Source of the DNA: Amycolatopsis sacchari
GTDB taxonomy: Bacteria; Actinomycetota; Actinomycetes; Mycobacteriales; Pseudonocardiaceae
DNA length: 64,000 nt
Direction of reading: 5' to 3'
Assembly (NCBI RefSeq): GCF_900114035.1
Contig: NZ_FORP01000004.1
Location: 1-64,000 of the forward strand
Notes under the pieces: model-generated
Database searches by the model: none
Told to the model about the DNA's origin: nothing
What the model saw: the letters and a program-made list of their open reading frames with translations, nothing else
Shown: positions 16,213 through 24,228 of the stretch, in pieces
How the letters are laid out: each line of letters begins with the position of its first letter
Position numbering within the stretch: position 1 is the first letter of the stretch
Position numbers and translations under genes: made by a program

Positions 16213-17616
16213 ATGAGTTCCCCCCGCATCCCCTGGTACCGCCAGCTCGGACCAGGGCGGTGGAAGGCGTTCGGCGCCGCCTGGCTGGGCTACCTGCTCG
16301 ACGGCTTCGACTTCGTGATCATCACGCTGGTCCTCACCGAGATCCGCACCGAGTTCCACCTGTCGCTGGCCGGCGCCGCGACGCTCGTGTCCGCCGCGTT
16401 CGTGTCGCGCTGGTTCGGCGGGCTCGCGCTCGGCGCCTTCGGCGACCGCTTCGGCCGCCGCCCCGCCATGATCCTCAGCATCGTCTGCTACGCCGTGGGC
16501 ACCGCGCTCTGCGGCTTCGCCTGGAGCTACTGGTCCCTGTTCGTCTTCCGGGCGATCGTGGGCATCGGCATGGCGGGCGAGTACGGCTCCAGCAGCACCT
16601 ACGTCCTGGAGAGCTGGCCGAAGCACCTGCGCAACCGCGCGAGCGGCTTCCTGCTGTCCGCCTACCCCGTCGGCACGATCCTCGCCGCCCGCGCGTACGA
16701 CCTCGTCGTCCCGCACCTGGGCTGGCGGTGGCTGTTCTGGATCGGCATCGTGCCCGTGCTCGTCGCGCTGTGGCTGCGCCGCGCCCTGCCCGAGGCGCAG
16801 GACTGGACCGAGGAGGTCGCCGCACGCCGGGAAGGCAGCACGAGCGCCACGGCGCTGCTGAACCGCCGGTGGACCGCCGTCAACGTCGTCATCGGCGTGG
16901 TGATCGCCGTCTGCCTCGTGCTCATCTTCTCCGGGCACGCCGGCTCGCTCTACCCGCTGTACATCGCGCTCTGCGTCGCCGGGTTCGTCGCGTTCGCCGT
17001 GCAGGTCGCGGGCCGCTCGTGGGCGATGGCCGTCGGCCTCATGGCCACCGTGTTCTGCGCCTTCCTCTACTCCTGGCCGATCCAGTCGCTGCTGCCCACC
17101 TACCTCAAGACCGCGCTGCACTACGACGCCGGGCAGGTCGCCAACGCGCTGACCTGGGCCGGGCTCGGCTACGCGGCGGGCTCGTGCCTCGCGGGGATCG
17201 TCGGCGACCGGTTCGGCACGCGCACCACCTACGTCGGCGGGCTCGTGCTGTCGCTGGCGTTCGTGTTCCCCGCGTTCGCGCTCGGCGGGGGCAACGTCGT
17301 CGCTGTGTGGGTGCTGTTGTTCGCGCTGCAGGCCACCAGCTCCGGCATCTCCGGCCTGCTGCCGAAGTACATCGGCGACCACTTCCCGGTCCGGGTGCGC
17401 GCGGCGAGCCTCGGCTTCACCTACAACGTCGGCGCGCTCGGCGGCGCCGTGGCCCCGCTCGCCGGTGCCCAGGTTTCGGCGCACATCGGGCTCGGCCCGG
17501 CACTGGTGTGGCTCGCGGGCGGGCTGACGCTGGTCACGGCGCTGCTGGTCGGGTTCAACGTTCCGGCCAGGCTGGCCCGGGCGCGCCGCGAGGAGGCTTC
17601 CGCCGCCGCAGGGTGA
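16213..17616 (+). CDS. nanT: Sialic acid MFS transporter
   Basis: The 467-residue membrane protein has about 12-14 hydrophobic segments and is recognisably a NanT relative: IPWYRQL near the N-terminus, AAWLGYLLDGFDFV, SRWFGGLALGAFGDRFGRRPAM, GMAGEYGSSSTYVLESWPKH, FLYSWPIQSLLPTYLKT and GFTYNVGALGGAVAPL all follow the NanT pattern. It would import N-acetylneuraminate with protons. ATG 16213 has GAGGTGA just upstream. The last 62 bases overlap the convergent rhomboid gene. Confidence 0.88.
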   Translation: MSSPRIPWYRQLGPGRWKAFGAAWLGYLLDGFDFVIITLVLTEIRTEFHLSLAGAATLVSAAFVSRWFGGLALGAFGDRFGRRPAMILSIVCYAVGTALCGFAWSYWSLFVFRAIVGIGMAGEYGSSSTYVLESWPKHLRNRASGFLLSAYPVGTILAARAYDLVVPHLGWRWLFWIGIVPVLVALWLRRALPEAQDWTEEVAARREGSTSATALLNRRWTAVNVVIGVVIAVCLVLIFSGHAGSLYPLYIALCVAGFVAFAVQVAGRSWAMAVGLMATVFCAFLYSWPIQSLLPTYLKTALHYDAGQVANALTWAGLGYAAGSCLAGIVGDRFGTRTTYVGGLVLSLAFVFPAFALGGGNVVAVWVLLFALQATSSGISGLLPKYIGDHFPVRVRAASLGFTYNVGALGGAVAPLAGAQVSAHIGLGPALVWLAGGLTLVTALLVGFNVPARLARARREEASAAAG

Positions 17617-18352
17617 ACCCCAGCAGCGCGCCGACGAGGAACCCGGCGACGTGCGCGGCGTAGGCGACCGAGCCCGCCTGCGCCGTGCCGTAGCCGGTCG
17701 CGTAGAACGCCTGCAGGACGAACCACATGCCGAGCATCAGCCACGCCGGCACGCGCAGCGGCAGGAAGAACAGCACCGGGATCAGCCCCCAGACGCGGGC
17801 ACGGGGGTAGATCACCAGGTACGCGCCGAGCACGCCCGCGATCGCTCCCGACGCCCCGACGAGCGGCTGCGTCGAAGACGGGTCGGTGAGCGCGAAGCCG
17901 TAGCCCGCGGCGTACCCGCACACGAGGTAGAACAGCAGGAACCGCACGCGGCCGAGCCGGTCCTCGATGTTGTTGCCGAAGATCGCGAGGAACAGCATGT
18001 TGCCGAGCAGGTGCGTCCAGCTGGAGTGCAGGAACATCGACGTCAGCACCGACAACACGGGCGACTTGCCGTAGCCGGGCGGGCCGAGCAGGCAGCCCGC
18101 GCCCTGCGGGGTGAGCACGGCGCGGCCGGTGGGCACGAGCGCGGGTCCCTGGTTGCGCAGCAGCTCGGCGGGGACGGCACCCCACCGTTCCACGAACGCC
18201 TGCAGGTCGCACAGCTGTGCCAGGCCGGGGTTGCCGACGAGCGTGTGCGCCGCGGCGGGCATCAGCAGGAACACCACCACGTTCGCCGCGACGAGGGCGT
18301 AGGTCAGCCAGGGCGTGCGGCGCAGCGGGTTGACGTCGTGGACGGGGATCAC
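17555..18352 (-). CDS. Rhomboid family intramembrane serine protease
   Basis: The 265-residue protein has about six or seven membrane segments. Rhomboid catalytic features are visible: Ser in GASGAIAG and His in AAHVAGF, plus the HLLGNMLFL and N-terminal NP segments. It would cut membrane proteins within the bilayer; the substrate is unknown. It starts with GTG at 18352 and overlaps the 3' end of nanT by 62 bp on the opposite strand, so transcription of the two may interfere. Confidence 0.9.
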   Translation of the reverse strand: MIPVHDVNPLRRTPWLTYALVAANVVVFLLMPAAAHTLVGNPGLAQLCDLQAFVERWGAVPAELLRNQGPALVPTGRAVLTPQGAGCLLGPPGYGKSPVLSVLTSMFLHSSWTHLLGNMLFLAIFGNNIEDRLGRVRFLLFYLVCGYAAGYGFALTDPSSTQPLVGASGAIAGVLGAYLVIYPRARVWGLIPVLFFLPLRVPAWLMLGMWFVLQAFYATGYGTAQAGSVAYAAHVAGFLVGALLGFTLRRRKPPRGAPGPAWPER

Positions 18353-18381
18353 GCGTCAGGCATACCCCACGAAAGCCCGGG

Positions 18382-18387
18382 TAGCAT
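18382..18387 (+). promoter_or_regulatory. -10 box TAGCAT of prs (leaderless)
   Basis: TAGCAT ends seven bases before the GTG at 18395, and no ribosome-binding site is present. It lies in the 42-bp space between divergent rhomboid and prs starts. Confidence 0.55.
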
Positions 18388-18394
18388 TCCGGGC

Positions 18395-19339
18395 GTGCGC
18401 GAGATCGCCGTTTTCAGCGGTAGTGCCCATCCCGAGCTGGCCGAGGAGATCTGTGCCCACCTCGGCGTCGACCTGCACCCGGTGAGCGTGCGGCGGTTCG
18501 CCAACGACTGCCTCGAGGTGCAGCTGCAGGCCAACTGCCGCGAGCGGGACGTGTTCCTCATCCAGCCCATCGTCGCCCCGGTGCAGGAGCACCTCGTCGA
18601 GCTGCTGCTCATGCTCGACGCCGCGCGGGGCGCCTCGGCGGCCCGTACGACCGTGGTGATGCCGCACTACGCGTACGCGCGGTCGGACAAGAAGGACGCG
18701 CCGCGGATCTCGATCGGCGGGCGGCTGGTGGCGGACCTGCTGGTGACGGCCGGCGCCAACCGGGTGCTCGCGATGACGCTGCATTCGCCGCAGGTGCACG
18801 GGTTCTTCAGCGTGCCGGTCGACCACCTGCACGCGCTGCGGGAGCTGGCCCGGCACTTCCGCCGCCACGACCTGGGCAACACCACCGTCGTCTCCCCCGA
18901 CCTCGGCAACGCCAAGCCCGCGTCGCACTTCGCGCGCCTGCTCGGCGTGCCCGTCGCGGCCGGGGCGAAGGAACGCTTCGCCGACGACCGGGTGAGCATC
19001 ACGTCGATCATCGGCGAGGTCGCCGGGCGGGACGTGATCGTGCTCGACGACGAGATCGCCAAGGGCAGCACGGTACTGGAGCTGCTCGCGCGGCTGCGGG
19101 AGATGGGCGTGCGGTCGATCCGGGTGGCGTGCACGCACGGGCTGTTCGCGGGCGGGGCGCTCAAGCGCATCGCGGACCAGCCCGACGTGGTGGAGATCGT
19201 CTGCACGAACACCGTGCCGGTGCGTCCCGACGAGACCACGCCGAAGCTGACCGTGCTGTCCATCGCGCCCGCGCTGGCGGAGGCGATGCGCCGCATCCAC
19301 AACGGCGAGTCGGTCAGCGCGCTGTTCGACGCGCAGTGA
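18395..19339 (+). CDS. prs: Ribose-phosphate pyrophosphokinase
   Basis: The 314-residue enzyme would make PRPP from ribose 5-phosphate and ATP. Seen: FSGSAHPELAEEI at the N-terminus, the catalytic flexible loop around YARSDKKDAPRISI, TLHSPQVHGFF, and the PRPP loop DDEIAKGST. It diverges from the canonical housekeeping Prs: SAHPELAEEI replaces the usual SNxxLA, and YARSDKKDAPR replaces YARQDRK. It may therefore be a second, specialised copy. The start is GTG 18395, leaderless. The stop abuts the stop of the convergent esterase gene with no gap. Confidence 0.85.
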   Translation: MREIAVFSGSAHPELAEEICAHLGVDLHPVSVRRFANDCLEVQLQANCRERDVFLIQPIVAPVQEHLVELLLMLDAARGASAARTTVVMPHYAYARSDKKDAPRISIGGRLVADLLVTAGANRVLAMTLHSPQVHGFFSVPVDHLHALRELARHFRRHDLGNTTVVSPDLGNAKPASHFARLLGVPVAAGAKERFADDRVSITSIIGEVAGRDVIVLDDEIAKGSTVLELLARLREMGVRSIRVACTHGLFAGGALKRIADQPDVVEIVCTNTVPVRPDETTPKLTVLSIAPALAEAMRRIHNGESVSALFDAQ

Positions 19340-20308
19340 TCACGCCAGGCGCTGCCTGCTGAGGAAGTCCCACATGACCGTCGCCGCCGCGGCCTGCTCG
19401 CTGACGGCCGTGGTGTAGGGCGCGGAGGTGTGGCCCGCGGTGGGCCAGTAGTGCGTCAGTCCATTGTAGACGGCCGACGCCAGCTGGGTGCCCGTCGCGC
19501 ACCCGGTCCACGTCGACAGCGTCAGCGGGCCGGTGTGGCTCGTGCTCGGCACGCCCGGGCAGCTGTCGCGTCGCTGCCACTGCGAGACCGCCTGGGCGAG
19601 CGCCGCGGTGGCGCTGGGCGAACCGCGTTCGGTCCGCACGAACGGGTCGGCCGTGCCCGCGGCGAGCAGTGCCGAAACCGGTTCGCCACCGGGGCAGTCC
19701 GCGAGCGGAACGGCCCCGTAGGTCGCGATTCCGGCGAAAACCCCCGGATGTGTGCAAACCTCTTCGAACGACAGTTTCGCCCCATTGCTGTAGCCCACCA
19801 GGTAAACCCGGCGCGGATCGCTCGCGAAGTACTGGGAAGCATCGGAAACCACGGCGGTCACGAACGCGGTGTCGGGCACGCCTTCCCGGCCGGCCACCCC
19901 GCAGCAGCCGTGCCCCGCGTTCCACGACTGGGAGATCCCGGAGGGGTAGACGATGTCGGCCAGCCCGCGCTGGGCGTAGAGCAGGAACCCGGTCCGCGCC
20001 GACTCCTGCTGCGCGGTGATGCCGCGGCCGTGCAGCACGACGAGCAGGGGAAGTCCCTTGTGGTGCAAGGAGGAGCCGACTGCGAGGTACGTCCGCTTCG
20101 TCCCCGCCACGGTGAGGTGGCGCTGCACCGTCGTGGTGGCGCCGGTGACGGCCGGCTGCGCCGGCGCGGTGTGGGCGGCGGGCGTGGGCGGCGCGCTCGC
20201 GGCCGGGGCGGCGCAGGCGGCCAGTGTGACGAACGCGGCGAGGCACGCCACCAACAGTCCTTTTTGTCCAGTTGCACGCGGAAACCGCCGGTAGCGCCGC
20301 CTTTTCAT
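19340..20308 (-). CDS. Lipoprotein esterase, PHB-depolymerase/LpqC-like
   Basis: The 322-residue exported lipoprotein starts at 20308. The lipobox LAAC places the lipid on Cys32. The alpha/beta-hydrolase fold has a nucleophile Ser in GYSNGAK, an Asp in GTADPFV and a late His in WPTAGH. Paired Cys in GHGCCG and TGCATG look like extracellular disulfides. Members hydrolyse polyhydroxybutyrate oligomers or feruloyl/acetyl esters of plant polymers; the exact substrate is unknown. It is divergent from the ComA-containing operon. Confidence 0.82.
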   Translation of the reverse strand: MKRRRYRRFPRATGQKGLLVACLAAFVTLAACAAPAASAPPTPAAHTAPAQPAVTGATTTVQRHLTVAGTKRTYLAVGSSLHHKGLPLLVVLHGRGITAQQESARTGFLLYAQRGLADIVYPSGISQSWNAGHGCCGVAGREGVPDTAFVTAVVSDASQYFASDPRRVYLVGYSNGAKLSFEEVCTHPGVFAGIATYGAVPLADCPGGEPVSALLAAGTADPFVRTERGSPSATAALAQAVSQWQRRDSCPGVPSTSHTGPLTLSTWTGCATGTQLASAVYNGLTHYWPTAGHTSAPYTTAVSEQAAAATVMWDFLSRQRLA

Positions 20309-20400
20309 GACTGCCAGTGTGCCGGAACGACCGCGAAAAAAGCGTGAGCCGCAGGCCGTTCTCAGCTCCCTCTCATCCGCCTGCCAGCGGGCTCCTAGGA

Positions 20401-20424
20401 ACACGGACGAAACTCGCTCCGTGT
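20401..20424. promoter_or_regulatory. Inverted repeat upstream of the ComA-containing operon
   Basis: ACACGGA-N10-TCCGTGT, seven-base perfect arms, 26 bases before the first start codon and next to a possible -10 (CCTAGGAA). Likely operator of the operon or of the divergent esterase; the regulator is unknown. Confidence 0.45.
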
Positions 20425-20450
20425 CCGGCGGAATGCGCGAGGAGGTTTTC

Positions 20451-21935
20451 ATGACGGTGTCCCGCTTGTTGTCCACGCGGGCGGGCGAGCGGCCGGAGGA
20501 GGCCGCGTTCCTGTCCGGCGAGGACGGACGGGCACTGACCTGGCGAGCGGTGGCCGGGCACGCCGCGCGGTGGCACGGCCTCGCCCCGCCCGGCAGCCGG
20601 GTCGGGCTCGTCGTCGCCGACCCGCTGGCCTTCACCGCCGCCTACCTCGGCTGCCTGTCCGCGGGCCTCACCGCGGCCCCCGTGGACCCGCGGCTCACCG
20701 CGGCCGAGCTGTCCGACGTGCTGACGCGGCTGCACGTGGACGTGCTCGCCACCGACGGCGCGGACCCCGTCATCCGGCCCGAGGTCGACACCGTGCTGGT
20801 GGACCTCGCCGGCCCGCGGCGGATCTGGTCCGCCACCACGGCGGCCCGGCCCAGCGACGACGCGGCGCTGCGGCCCGCCGTCCTGCTCACCAGCTCCGGG
20901 ACCACGGGGCGCCCCAAGGGAATTCCGCTCACCGAGTGGCAGCTGCTGCACGCCGCCGCCCGCGTCGCGCGGCACCACGGCTTCGGTCCCGGCGAGCGCG
21001 GGTACACGCCGCTGCCGTTGTTCCACGTCAACGCGCAGGTGATGGGCCTGCTCGCGACCGTGGTCAGCGGGGCGTCGCTGGTGCTGGACCGGCGGTTCGA
21101 CGCGGGCGAGTACTGGGCGCGCGTGGCACGCCACTCCCCCACGTGGCTCAACGCCGTTCCCGCCGTGCTGGCGTCGCTCGCGGCACGCCCGGCCCCGCCC
21201 GCGCACGTCGCCGACCGCATCCGGTTCGCGCGCTCGGCGTCCGCGCCGCTGCCGCCCGCGACCGCGACGGCCTTCGCCGAGCGGACCGGGATCGGCGTGC
21301 TGGAGACCTACGGCATGTCCGAGGCGGCCGGGCAGATCACGGCGAACCCGCTCGACCCGGCGCGGCGCCGGGCCGGGTCGGTGGGCCTGCCGGTCGAGCT
21401 GGACCTCGTCGTCGCCGGGCCGGACGGCCGCGAAGCCGGACCGGGCGAGGAAGGCGAGGTGCTGCTGCGCGGCCCGCAGATCGTGTCGCAATACCTGGAG
21501 CTGACCGAGCGGGGGCCGGAACGGACGCGCGCGGCTCGCGACGACAACGGCTGGCTGCACACCGGCGACGTCGGCATCCGTGACGAGGCCGGGTTCCTGC
21601 GGCTGGCGGGCCGCGCGGACGACGTGATCAACCGGGGCGGCGAGAAGATCTACCCGCAGGAAGTGGAAAACGTGCTGCTCGCGCATCCCGGGGTCGCCGC
21701 GGTGGCGGTGGTCGGCGCACCGCACGAGCGCCTCGGCCAGGTACCGGTCGCGTTCGTGACGACCCGCGAACCGGACGCCGAAGCCCTCAAACGGCAACTG
21801 GGCGCCTGGTGCGAGGAGCGGCTGGCGCGCTACAAGCGGCCCACCGTCGTCGAAGTCACCGACGCGCTGCCGCTCGGGCCCACGGGCAAGGTGCTGCGCC
21901 GGGCCCTGCGCGCGGAGCTGGCGGGCAAGGCGTGA
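20451..21935 (+). CDS. AMP-dependent acyl-CoA synthetase/ligase
   Basis: The 494-residue adenylating enzyme has the P-loop-like TSSGTTGRPKG (147-157), the ETYGMSEAAGQ core motif, the hinge GRADDVINRGGEKIYP and the catalytic Lys in PTGKVLRR. It would activate a carboxylic acid as acyl-AMP and transfer it to CoA or another acceptor. The substrate cannot be read from sequence. A perfect GAGGAGG lies five bases before ATG 20451. The stop overlaps the next gene's start (GTGA), opening a five-gene coupled operon with a phosphosulfolactate synthase. Confidence 0.88.
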   Translation: MTVSRLLSTRAGERPEEAAFLSGEDGRALTWRAVAGHAARWHGLAPPGSRVGLVVADPLAFTAAYLGCLSAGLTAAPVDPRLTAAELSDVLTRLHVDVLATDGADPVIRPEVDTVLVDLAGPRRIWSATTAARPSDDAALRPAVLLTSSGTTGRPKGIPLTEWQLLHAAARVARHHGFGPGERGYTPLPLFHVNAQVMGLLATVVSGASLVLDRRFDAGEYWARVARHSPTWLNAVPAVLASLAARPAPPAHVADRIRFARSASAPLPPATATAFAERTGIGVLETYGMSEAAGQITANPLDPARRRAGSVGLPVELDLVVAGPDGREAGPGEEGEVLLRGPQIVSQYLELTERGPERTRAARDDNGWLHTGDVGIRDEAGFLRLAGRADDVINRGGEKIYPQEVENVLLAHPGVAAVAVVGAPHERLGQVPVAFVTTREPDAEALKRQLGAWCEERLARYKRPTVVEVTDALPLGPTGKVLRRALRAELAGKA

Positions 21936-23080
21936 GCGCCCGCGGCGAGCACCTGCACTACGTCGACCTGATCCGGGTGCTGACCGTCGGCCTGGTCATC
22001 GGCACGCACGTGCTGGCGCTCGCGCCCGTGCCGCCGACGGCGCTCGACGGCGCGCTTGGCATGGTCTTCCACGTCAGCCGCGAGGTGTTCTTCCTGCTCA
22101 CCGCGTTCGTGCTGACCTACAGCACGGGCCGGAAGCGGGTGCGCTGGCCGCGGTTCTGGCGGCGGCGCTACCTGTTCGTCGTGGTGCCGTACGTGGTGTG
22201 GACGGTGCTGTACTTCCTCGCCGACGGCGGCCCGTTCCTCGGCGAGAACCTCGTGCACCAGCTGCTCACCGGCACCGCGCGGTACCACCTGTACTTCCTG
22301 CTCGTCTCGATGCAGATCTACCTGGTGTTCCCGCTGATCAGGGCGCTGCTACGGGCGACGGAGCGGTGGCACGGCGCGCTGCTCGCGGGCGCGGCGGTAT
22401 TCCAGCTGACCTTCACCTACGCCGTGCAGCAGCAGTGGGACCTCGGACCGCTGACGGGCTGGGTCCGCACGCCCGACGCGCTGCTGCCCAGCTACCTCGG
22501 GTACGTCCTCGCGGGCTCGATCGCCGCGTGGCACCGGGACGCGCTCGTGGCCTGGACCCGGCGGCACACGCGGGCGGTGTTCGCCGGGTGCGCGGCCATG
22601 ATCACGCTGAGCGTGGCCGTCTACCTCGTGCACGTGTACGCGCTGGGTCAGCCGCCGTTGCAGGCGAGCGTGGTGTTCCAGCCCGTCGTCGCGGCCGAGA
22701 GCGTGGCGATCGCGTGGGCGTTCCTCGCCGCCGGGCTGCGGTGGCAGGAAAGCGGCCGCTTCGGGGAAAAGCTCGTCACCGCGACGTCGGACGCCTCGTT
22801 CGGCATCTACCTGCTGCACCCGCTGGTCCTGCAGGGCGCGCTGCTCGGCGCAACCTCGATCGGGCTCGTCGGCTTCGCCCAGACGGTGCCGAACGCCGTC
22901 GTGCTCGGCGTGCTCGTGGTCGTCGCGCTGCCCCTGCTCTACCTCGTCTCCGGGGTCGTCACCGCCGCCGCCCGGCGCACCCCGGCGAGCCTCGCGCTCA
23001 CCGGCCGCGCCCGCACGCGGGCGTCCCGGCCCGCCCCCGCCCCCGAACTCGCGCTCGTGAACTCAGGAGGAGCCCGATGA
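21932..23080 (+). CDS. Membrane acyltransferase, OatA/acyltransferase-3 family
   Basis: The 382-residue protein has about ten hydrophobic segments and the acyltransferase-3 N-terminal pattern (HYVDLIRVLTVGLVIGTH with conserved Asp, Arg and His). Such proteins O-acylate surface sugars, lipids or antibiotics using acyl-CoA. GTG start and ATGA overlap with the next gene show strong coupling in the operon. An inferred role is to move the acyl group activated by the upstream ligase onto a small or lipid acceptor at the membrane. Confidence 0.83.
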   Translation: MSARGEHLHYVDLIRVLTVGLVIGTHVLALAPVPPTALDGALGMVFHVSREVFFLLTAFVLTYSTGRKRVRWPRFWRRRYLFVVVPYVVWTVLYFLADGGPFLGENLVHQLLTGTARYHLYFLLVSMQIYLVFPLIRALLRATERWHGALLAGAAVFQLTFTYAVQQQWDLGPLTGWVRTPDALLPSYLGYVLAGSIAAWHRDALVAWTRRHTRAVFAGCAAMITLSVAVYLVHVYALGQPPLQASVVFQPVVAAESVAIAWAFLAAGLRWQESGRFGEKLVTATSDASFGIYLLHPLVLQGALLGATSIGLVGFAQTVPNAVVLGVLVVVALPLLYLVSGVVTAAARRTPASLALTGRARTRASRPAPAPELALVNSGGAR

Positions 23081-23808
23081 GCCGCACCACGATGATGATC
23101 GACACCGGCCTGCCGACGGGACTGTTCACCGACGTGATCGCCAGCCACGGCGAGCTCGTCGGGCTGGTCAAGTTCGGCTGGGGCACGGCGCTCGTCACCA
23201 GGGAGCTCCACCGCAAGATCGCCGTGCTGCGGGAGGCCGGGATCGGCTTCTACTTCGGCGGCACGCTGTTCGAGTGGTACCTCGTGCAGGGCCGGATCGA
23301 CGACTACCTGGCACTCGTCGAGCGCACCGGCGCCACCCACGTCGAGGTGTCCAACGGGACGATTCCCCTTGACCAGCAAGGCAAAGCGGAGTGGGTGCGG
23401 CGGATGTCCCGGTACCGGCCGGTGCTGGCGGAGGTCGGCTACAAGGACGCCGAACGCTCCGCGCGGCTGTCCCCCGCCGACTGGGCGGGTGCGATCCGGG
23501 AGGACCTGGACGCCGGGGCCGAACTGGTGATCACCGAGACGCGCGAGAGCGGCCGCAGCGGGATGGCCAGGCCCGACGGGCACCTGCGTGACGACGTGCT
23601 GCGCGCCGTGCTGGCGCGGATCGACGCCGGGCGGCTGCTGTTCGAGGCCCCCACGAAGGACCTGCAGGTCGAGCTGATCCGCGCGCTCGGGCCCGACGTG
23701 AACCTCGGCAACATCGCGCCCACCGACCTGGTCGGCGTGGAGACCCTGCGGCGCGGGCTGCGCGGCGACACGCTGCTGCAGCTCACCCCCGTCGCCGTGC
23801 CCGCCTGA
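23077..23808 (+). CDS. comA: Phosphosulfolactate synthase, ComA family
   Basis: The 243-residue TIM barrel would join sulfite to phosphoenolpyruvate to give (2R)-phospho-3-sulfolactate. Conserved ComA blocks are present: DTGLP, KFGWGT (32-37), GGTLFEW (61-67), VEVSNG, LAEVGYKD, ETRESG, FEAPTKDLQV, and NLGNIAPTD followed by ETLRRGLRGDT. The archaeal EGRESG appears as ETRESG. AGGAGG lies six bases before the ATG, which overlaps the acyltransferase stop. In methanogens the product goes to coenzyme M and in some Bacillus to spore sulfolactate; no other coenzyme M gene is here, so the end product is probably different. Confidence 0.85.
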   Translation: MSRTTMMIDTGLPTGLFTDVIASHGELVGLVKFGWGTALVTRELHRKIAVLREAGIGFYFGGTLFEWYLVQGRIDDYLALVERTGATHVEVSNGTIPLDQQGKAEWVRRMSRYRPVLAEVGYKDAERSARLSPADWAGAIREDLDAGAELVITETRESGRSGMARPDGHLRDDVLRAVLARIDAGRLLFEAPTKDLQVELIRALGPDVNLGNIAPTDLVGVETLRRGLRGDTLLQLTPVAVPA

Positions 23809-23829
23809 ACCGTCCACAAAGGAGAGAGA

Positions 23830-24228
23830 ATGCGCAACACCCACGACGCCTGCCACATCGCCGTCCCGGCGAAGGACCTCGACGAGGCGGTGGAGTTCTA
23901 CGTCTTCGGCCTCGGCGCGAAGCTCGCCCGCCGCTACGACGACCGCGTCACCTTCGACTTCTTCGGTGACCAGCTCGTGTGCCACCTGTCCGACGACGTG
24001 CCCGAGGAGGCCGTGATGTACCCGCGGCACTTCGGCGTGAGCTTCGCCGCGGCCGAGGACTTCGACCGGCTGCTGCGGCTCGTCGAGCACCGCAAGCTGC
24101 GCGTGCTGGCCGGTCCCGCGCTCCGCTTCGAGGGCACGGCCGAGCAGCACCGCACGATCGCGCTCGCCGACCCGTCGAACAACGTGATCGAGTTCAAGAA
24201 CTACGACGACCCGCGGCTGCAGTTCTGA
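23830..24228 (+). CDS. VOC/glyoxalase-fold protein
   Basis: The 132-residue protein has a single vicinal-oxygen-chelate domain: CHIAVPAKDLDEAVEFYVFGLG at the start and NNVIEF near the end, with His and Glu in metal-ligand positions. VOC enzymes catalyse epimerisation, dioxygenation or isomerisation, or bind ligands. It starts after GGAGAGAG, 21 bp downstream of comA, and its stop shares a base with the next ATG (TGATG). Its job in the operon is unknown; acting on a sulfolactate or sulfopyruvate derivative is one possibility. Confidence 0.78.
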   Translation: MRNTHDACHIAVPAKDLDEAVEFYVFGLGAKLARRYDDRVTFDFFGDQLVCHLSDDVPEEAVMYPRHFGVSFAAAEDFDRLLRLVEHRKLRVLAGPALRFEGTAEQHRTIALADPSNNVIEFKNYDDPRLQF

